Part shown: piece by piece, positions 60,477-64,000 of the stretch
How the letters are laid out: the number at the start of each line of letters is the position of its first letter
Position numbering within the stretch: the stretch's first letter is position 1
Source: Cryobacterium glaciale
GTDB lineage: Bacteria > Actinomycetota > Actinomycetes > Actinomycetales > Microbacteriaceae
Length of the DNA: 64,000 nucleotides
Reading direction: 5' to 3'
Assembly: GCF_004402535.1 (NCBI RefSeq)
Contig: NZ_SOEY01000028.1
Span: 1-64,000 of the forward strand
Notes under the pieces: generated by a model
Databases searched by the model: none
The model's input: only the letters and a program-made list of their open reading frames with translations
Told to the model about the DNA's origin: nothing
Translations under genes and position numbers: made by a program

Positions 60477-61391
60477 TTAACGGATGCGGGCGGCCTGGGT
60501 ACAGCTGAAGATGTGTTCACGGGTGCGCTGGGCGATCGGGAACGGAAAGTCGATGGCGCAGCCATACATGTCCTGCTCGATGATGGCGAACATGTCCGGG
60601 TTGATTTCAGCAGCCTTTTCGATGATCGGTGCCAGCTCCGGCACGCCGTCGAATCCCGGCTCCGTCATGACGCCGAGCGCGACGGCGTCAACGAACGCCA
60701 TGTCGTTTTTCAGCACATCGGCCAGAATGTCGGGTTCAACCTGCTTGAGGTGAAGGTAGCCGATGCGGTCGGGGTAGGCCGTCATGAGCTTGACGTTGTC
60801 GCCCAGGTAGTACGCGAAATGCCCCGTGTCGAGGCAGAGATTGGTGAAGGCCTGGTCGGTCTCCTGGAGAAAACGTTCCACCTCGCGATAGGTGCCAACA
60901 TGGCTGTCCGCGTGCGAGTGGAATTGCTGCTTGATTCCATACTCTTCGAGCAGGGCCTGGCCGAGCTTGTCGTGGCCGGCAGCGAGCTTCTTCCACTGGT
61001 CATTGTCGAGGTTTCGCGATTCGAGCACCTCGGCCGTGGCATCGGAACGCCACAGGTCCGGGATCACAACGAGGTGTTCGACACCCAGCTGGGAGACGAG
61101 CCCGGCAACGTCGAGCGCCTGGTCCCAGGCCCGCTTCCATTGGTCCTCACCCTTGTGAAAACCGGTGAAGACGGTGCCAGCCGACAGTTTCAGGTCTCTC
61201 TTGGCCAGCTCATCGGCGAGCTGCGCCGGATCGGTGGGGAGATAACCGAAAGGGCCGAGTTCCAGCCAGTGGTAGCCGGCAGCCTGCACCTCGTCGAGAA
61301 AACGTTCCCACGGAATCTGCTTCGGGTCGTTCGGAAACCATACGCCCCACGAGTCGGGAGCGGTGCCGATGCGAATCTGGGATTCCGACAT
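60477..61391 (-). CDS. iolE: Inosose dehydratase-type TIM-barrel protein (IolE position)
   Basis: A 304-residue TIM-barrel protein of the sugar-phosphate isomerase/epimerase fold. IRIGTAPDSWGVWFPNDPKQIPWERFLDEVQAAGYHWLELGPFGYLPTDP begins it, and the metal-binding region QQFHSHADSHVGTYREVERFL, LCLDTGHFAYYLGDN and YLHLKQVEPDIL follows. IolE dehydrates scyllo-inosose to the diketo compound that IolD cleaves. The sequence differs from Bacillus IolE, but its place directly after iolD and before iolG makes this role the best guess. ATG 61391 is set by MSESQIRIGT and lies 2 bp after the iolD stop; the longer frame is a shadow. Confidence 0.8.
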   Translation of the reverse strand: MSESQIRIGTAPDSWGVWFPNDPKQIPWERFLDEVQAAGYHWLELGPFGYLPTDPAQLADELAKRDLKLSAGTVFTGFHKGEDQWKRAWDQALDVAGLVSQLGVEHLVVIPDLWRSDATAEVLESRNLDNDQWKKLAAGHDKLGQALLEEYGIKQQFHSHADSHVGTYREVERFLQETDQAFTNLCLDTGHFAYYLGDNVKLMTAYPDRIGYLHLKQVEPDILADVLKNDMAFVDAVALGVMTEPGFDGVPELAPIIEKAAEINPDMFAIIEQDMYGCAIDFPFPIAQRTREHIFSCTQAARIR

Positions 61392-61393
61392 GA

Positions 61394-63316
61394 CTAGTTG
61401 TTCCTTTCGAGGGCGCCGTGGCCGAGAAGCGGCTTCTGGCGGGACTGGTGTGCAAGATACTCGGTGCGAGCCTGCTGAGTACTGGGCAGGGTGGAGACGG
61501 CGGCGACGGGTACGTCCCACCAGCCTTCGCCGTCCGGTGCATAGAGTTGTGGGTCGTTGTTGATGTGGATCATGGTGGCGCGGGTCGAAGCCTTGGCCGT
61601 CTTCATGGCGGCGGACAGGTCGGCGATCGCGTTGGCACTGGGTTCGATTGAAATCACATCGAGGCCGTAGCTGGCGGCATTCGCGGCCAGGTCGATCGGC
61701 AGGATTTCGCCCTGCTCGAAGTTGTTGCCCGCCTTGTCCTGGTAGCGGTACAGGGTGCCGTAGCGTTGCGATCCGACGTCCTCGCTGAGGTGTCCAATCG
61801 AGGCGTAGCCGTGGTTCTGGATCAGCACGATGATGAACTTGATGCCTTCTGCGACAGCCGACACGATCTCGGAGTGCATCATGAGATACGAGCCGTCGCC
61901 GACCATCACGATGGAATCGCGGGTCGTGTCGGCCCTGGCGACTCCGATGCCGCCGGCGATCTCGTAGCCCATGCAGGAAAAGGCGTATTCCACGTGGTAG
62001 CCGAGGTCGTCGCGCACGCGCCACAGCTTGTGCAGATCGCCCGGGAGCGAACCGGCGGCGCAGACGACGACATCTCGGGGGTCGGAGGCCTGCTGCACGG
62101 CACCGATGATCTCGGCCTGGCTCGGCAGTGCCAGCCGGCGGTCCACAAACGACTCATCGACGGCGGCATCCCAGGTGGCCTTCTCCCGGGTGTAGTCCGA
62201 CTTGAAGTCGGCCGAGACGTGGAATCCCTCGAGGGCCGCGGTGAGTTCAAGAAGCGACTCACGGGCATCCGCTACGACGGGGATGGCGCTGCCGTGCTTG
62301 AACGCGTCGAAGGAGGCGATGTTGATATTGATGAATCGCACGTCGTCATGTTGGAAGGCCGTGCGGCTCGCAGCGGTGAAGTCGCTGTAACGGGTACCGA
62401 TGCCGATGATCAGATCGGCCTGAGCCGCCGCGCGGTTGGCGGCGGTCGTTCCGGTAGCACCGACCGAACCGAGGTTCTGGGCGTGGTCCCAGCTGAGCGA
62501 GCCGACTCCGGCCTGCGACATGCCCACCGGAATGCCGGTGGCTTCAACGAATTCGCGCAGCGCCGCGGTCGCATCGGAGTAGATCACGCCGCCACCGGCG
62601 ATGATCATGGGGCGTCGGGCGCTGGAGATGGCCCTGGCGACCTCGGCAATGATGCCGCGGTCCGGGCGAGGGCGACGAACGTGCCACTCGCGGTCGGCGA
62701 GGAATTCCGTCGGAACCTCGACGAGTTCGGCCTGGACGTCTTCCGGAAGGGCGATGGTGACGGCGCCGGTCTCGACCGGGTCGGTCAACACGCGAAGGGC
62801 ACCGAGCGCGGCCGAAAACAACTGCTCGGGGCGGTTGACCCGGTCAAAGAAGCGCGAGAGTGGCTTGAAGGCATCGTTGACGCTCATGCTCGCGTCGTGC
62901 GGAAGCTCGAGCTGCTGCAGTACCGGGTCTGACACGCGGGTGGCGAAGGTGTCGGAGGGTAGCAGCAGCACCGGAAGCCGATTGGTCGTCGCGACCGCCG
63001 CGCCCGTCAGCATGTTGGTTGCACCGGGGCCGACGGAGGCCGCGCAGGCGAAAGTGGAACGGCGACGGGTCATGCGGGAGTAGGCGATGGACTCGTGCAC
63101 CATTCCCTGCTCGTTGCGGGCCTGGTGGTACGGCATCAGGGTGGGGTCCTCGACGGACAGTTGTTTGAGGGCCTGGCCGATGCCGGCGACGTTGCCGTGC
63201 CCGAAGATTCCGAAGGTGCCGACGATGGTGCGCTCACGGACGTCACCGTCAACGGTGTACTGGTGGGCGAGGAACTCGATGAGCGCCTGGCTGACTGTCA
63301 TACGTCGGGTTGTCAC
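61394..63316 (-). CDS. iolD: 3D-(3,5/4)-trihydroxycyclohexane-1,2-dione hydrolase
   Basis: A 640-residue thiamine-diphosphate enzyme that opens the inositol ring to 5-deoxy-glucuronate. The N-terminal FGIFGHGNVAGIGQAL and PYHQARNEQGMVHESIAYSRM hold the catalytic Glu; ACAASVGPGATNMLTGAAVATTNRLPVLLLPSD follows; the ThDP motif is MVGDGSYLMMHSEIVSAVAEGIKFIIVLIQNHGYASIG. These blocks are specific to IolD within the ThDP family. GTG 63316 is the start, with AAAGGA upstream. iolB precedes it by 45 bp and iolE follows after 2 bp. Complete and confident. Confidence 0.95.
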   Translation of the reverse strand: MTTRRMTVSQALIEFLAHQYTVDGDVRERTIVGTFGIFGHGNVAGIGQALKQLSVEDPTLMPYHQARNEQGMVHESIAYSRMTRRRSTFACAASVGPGATNMLTGAAVATTNRLPVLLLPSDTFATRVSDPVLQQLELPHDASMSVNDAFKPLSRFFDRVNRPEQLFSAALGALRVLTDPVETGAVTIALPEDVQAELVEVPTEFLADREWHVRRPRPDRGIIAEVARAISSARRPMIIAGGGVIYSDATAALREFVEATGIPVGMSQAGVGSLSWDHAQNLGSVGATGTTAANRAAAQADLIIGIGTRYSDFTAASRTAFQHDDVRFININIASFDAFKHGSAIPVVADARESLLELTAALEGFHVSADFKSDYTREKATWDAAVDESFVDRRLALPSQAEIIGAVQQASDPRDVVVCAAGSLPGDLHKLWRVRDDLGYHVEYAFSCMGYEIAGGIGVARADTTRDSIVMVGDGSYLMMHSEIVSAVAEGIKFIIVLIQNHGYASIGHLSEDVGSQRYGTLYRYQDKAGNNFEQGEILPIDLAANAASYGLDVISIEPSANAIADLSAAMKTAKASTRATMIHINNDPQLYAPDGEGWWDVPVAAVSTLPSTQQARTEYLAHQSRQKPLLGHGALERNN

Positions 63317-63361
63317 AGCGTTGTGTCCTTTCGGTGGTGCCGCGTTCGCGAGCAGGAGAAG

Positions 63362-64000
63362 TTATGAGGTGTACGGAAGCCGGGAGTCGAATTCCTGGCC
63401 GACCCAGGTGTCCCTGATCCAGCCGTGCGCCGGGTCATCGCTGATGCGCCACGAGCGGTCGGGGTCCGGTCCGGCCATGACATTGAGGTAGTAGAGGTCG
63501 TAGCCTGGGGCGGCAACGCAGGGACCGTGCCAGCCGAATGGCACGAGTGCGACGTCGCCGGTGTGGACCTCAGCCATGATGTCGATCGCGCCGGCCTCCG
63601 AGGAGTACGTGCGCATGAGGCCGAACGGGTTCGCAGTGTCCGGCGCGGTCTGGCCGCGGGTGACGTGGCTCTCGAAGTAGTAGATCTCTTCCAGCTTCGA
63701 CTCCACACCGTCCCGGTATTCGTCGTGCTTGTGCGGCGGGTAACTCGACCAGTTCTCGGCCGGGGTGATCACCTCACAGACGATCAGTCGGTCGGCATCG
63801 AGGCTCGCCGGGGTGCCGAAATTGTGCACCTGGCGGCTCGACCGGCCAGCCCCGCGCAGCTCGATCGGGACATCCGCTTTGGGAATATGAGCCACTGGAA
63901 GCGCCTGATCCGTCGGCGCCTCGGCCACCGCCACCCGGCCAGCACCGTCGATCGACAGCGCGGTGCCGGTGGGCAGGTAGAGCGTGTCGGTGGGTCCGTG
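63362..64000 (-). CDS. iolB: 5-deoxy-glucuronate isomerase, N-terminus outside window
   Basis: The C-terminal 212 residues of IolB, which isomerises 5-deoxy-glucuronate to 2-deoxy-5-keto-gluconate. The frame is open to the right edge (HGPTDTLYLPTGTALSIDG...), so the ATG-like codon at 63934 is internal. Seen: RQVHNFGTP, LIVCEVITPAENWSSYPPHKHDEYRDG with the His/Glu metal ligands, VESKLEEIYYFE, and HTGDVALVPFGWHGPCVAAPGYDLYYLNVMAGP. The blocks match IolB throughout. It precedes iolD in the operon; iolA and iolC are expected beyond the edge. Confidence 0.93.
   Translation of the reverse strand, partial: HGPTDTLYLPTGTALSIDGAGRVAVAEAPTDQALPVAHIPKADVPIELRGAGRSSRQVHNFGTPASLDADRLIVCEVITPAENWSSYPPHKHDEYRDGVESKLEEIYYFESHVTRGQTAPDTANPFGLMRTYSSEAGAIDIMAEVHTGDVALVPFGWHGPCVAAPGYDLYYLNVMAGPDPDRSWRISDDPAHGWIRDTWVGQEFDSRLPYTS

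Overview
The window looks like chromosomal DNA from a high-GC actinobacterium, most likely a member of the Microbacteriaceae (Cryobacterium/Leifsonia-like). This rests on the prfB-ftsE pair, an actinobacterial tad locus, a DUF3039 protein, a small DUF7882-like protein of the kind common in this family, and a polyprenol-phosphate-mannose synthase beside a GT-C transferase. The family placement is inference; no 16S gene is present. I see no insertion sequence, prophage, CRISPR array or replication origin, and no gene-free stretch longer than about 300 bp.

Layout. 1-5.8 kb: ftsE (runs off the left edge), prfB, an MFS exporter, a deazaflavin-type reductase, a pentapeptide-like protein, an EamA exporter and a small Cys-rich protein. 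6.0-10.7 kb: a minus-strand tad locus (tadA-tadB-tadC, a 58-residue pilin-like gene, two TadE-like proteins, one TadG-like protein) closed by a hairpin. 10.8-14.2 kb: a 3-hydroxybutyrate dehydrogenase/MHS transporter unit with a divergent LysR gene. 14.2-15.9 kb: tRNA-Leu(TAG) followed almost immediately by two DedA genes. 15.9-20.8 kb: a CDF metal exporter, the rdgB-rph-murI block, divergent pncB and DUF3039. 20.8-23.8 kb: an ABC exporter whose ATPase carries a KPAVR-repeat N-terminal region. 24-31.8 kb: cell-wall polymer genes (nucleotidyltransferase, TagG/TagH-like ABC exporter, TagF-like transferase, two GT2 enzymes, a CDP-alcohol phosphotransferase), with an XRE regulator and an EcsC-like protein between them. 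32-41.4 kb: HtrA protease, aminotransferase, ene-reductase, alpha/beta hydrolase, DUF7882-like protein, nitrilase, and a GT-C/polyprenol-P-mannose synthase pair. 41.4-47.2 kb: a de novo NAD island, nrtR-nadA-nadB-nadC plus a NifS-like cysteine desulfurase likely to serve the NadA Fe-S cluster.

47.2-64 kb is a large myo-inositol/polyol catabolic region. It begins with a GntR/UTRA regulator whose promoter carries TGTCATGACA, which fits the published Corynebacterium IolR consensus. Then come a Gfo/Idh dehydrogenase, a TIM-barrel isomerase gene interrupted by two in-frame amber codons, a sugar ABC importer with its own LacI regulator, a flavodoxin/FprA-like reductase pair behind a perfect 16-bp palindrome, an IolT-like permease, a tautomerase, and iolH-iolG-iolE-iolD-iolB (iolB runs off the right edge). 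Transcribed leftward, the order iolB-D-E-G-H matches what I recall for C. glutamicum, so iolA and iolC probably lie just outside the window.

The most unusual items are the double-amber isomerase gene, the redox pair and tautomerase inside the inositol region, the KPAVR-repeat ABC ATPase, a 19-bp-armed inverted-repeat element at 35.0 kb, a CDP-alcohol phosphotransferase lacking its last catalytic Asp, several perfect palindromes in promoters, and a GGCATCCG/CGGATGCC motif that recurs throughout.
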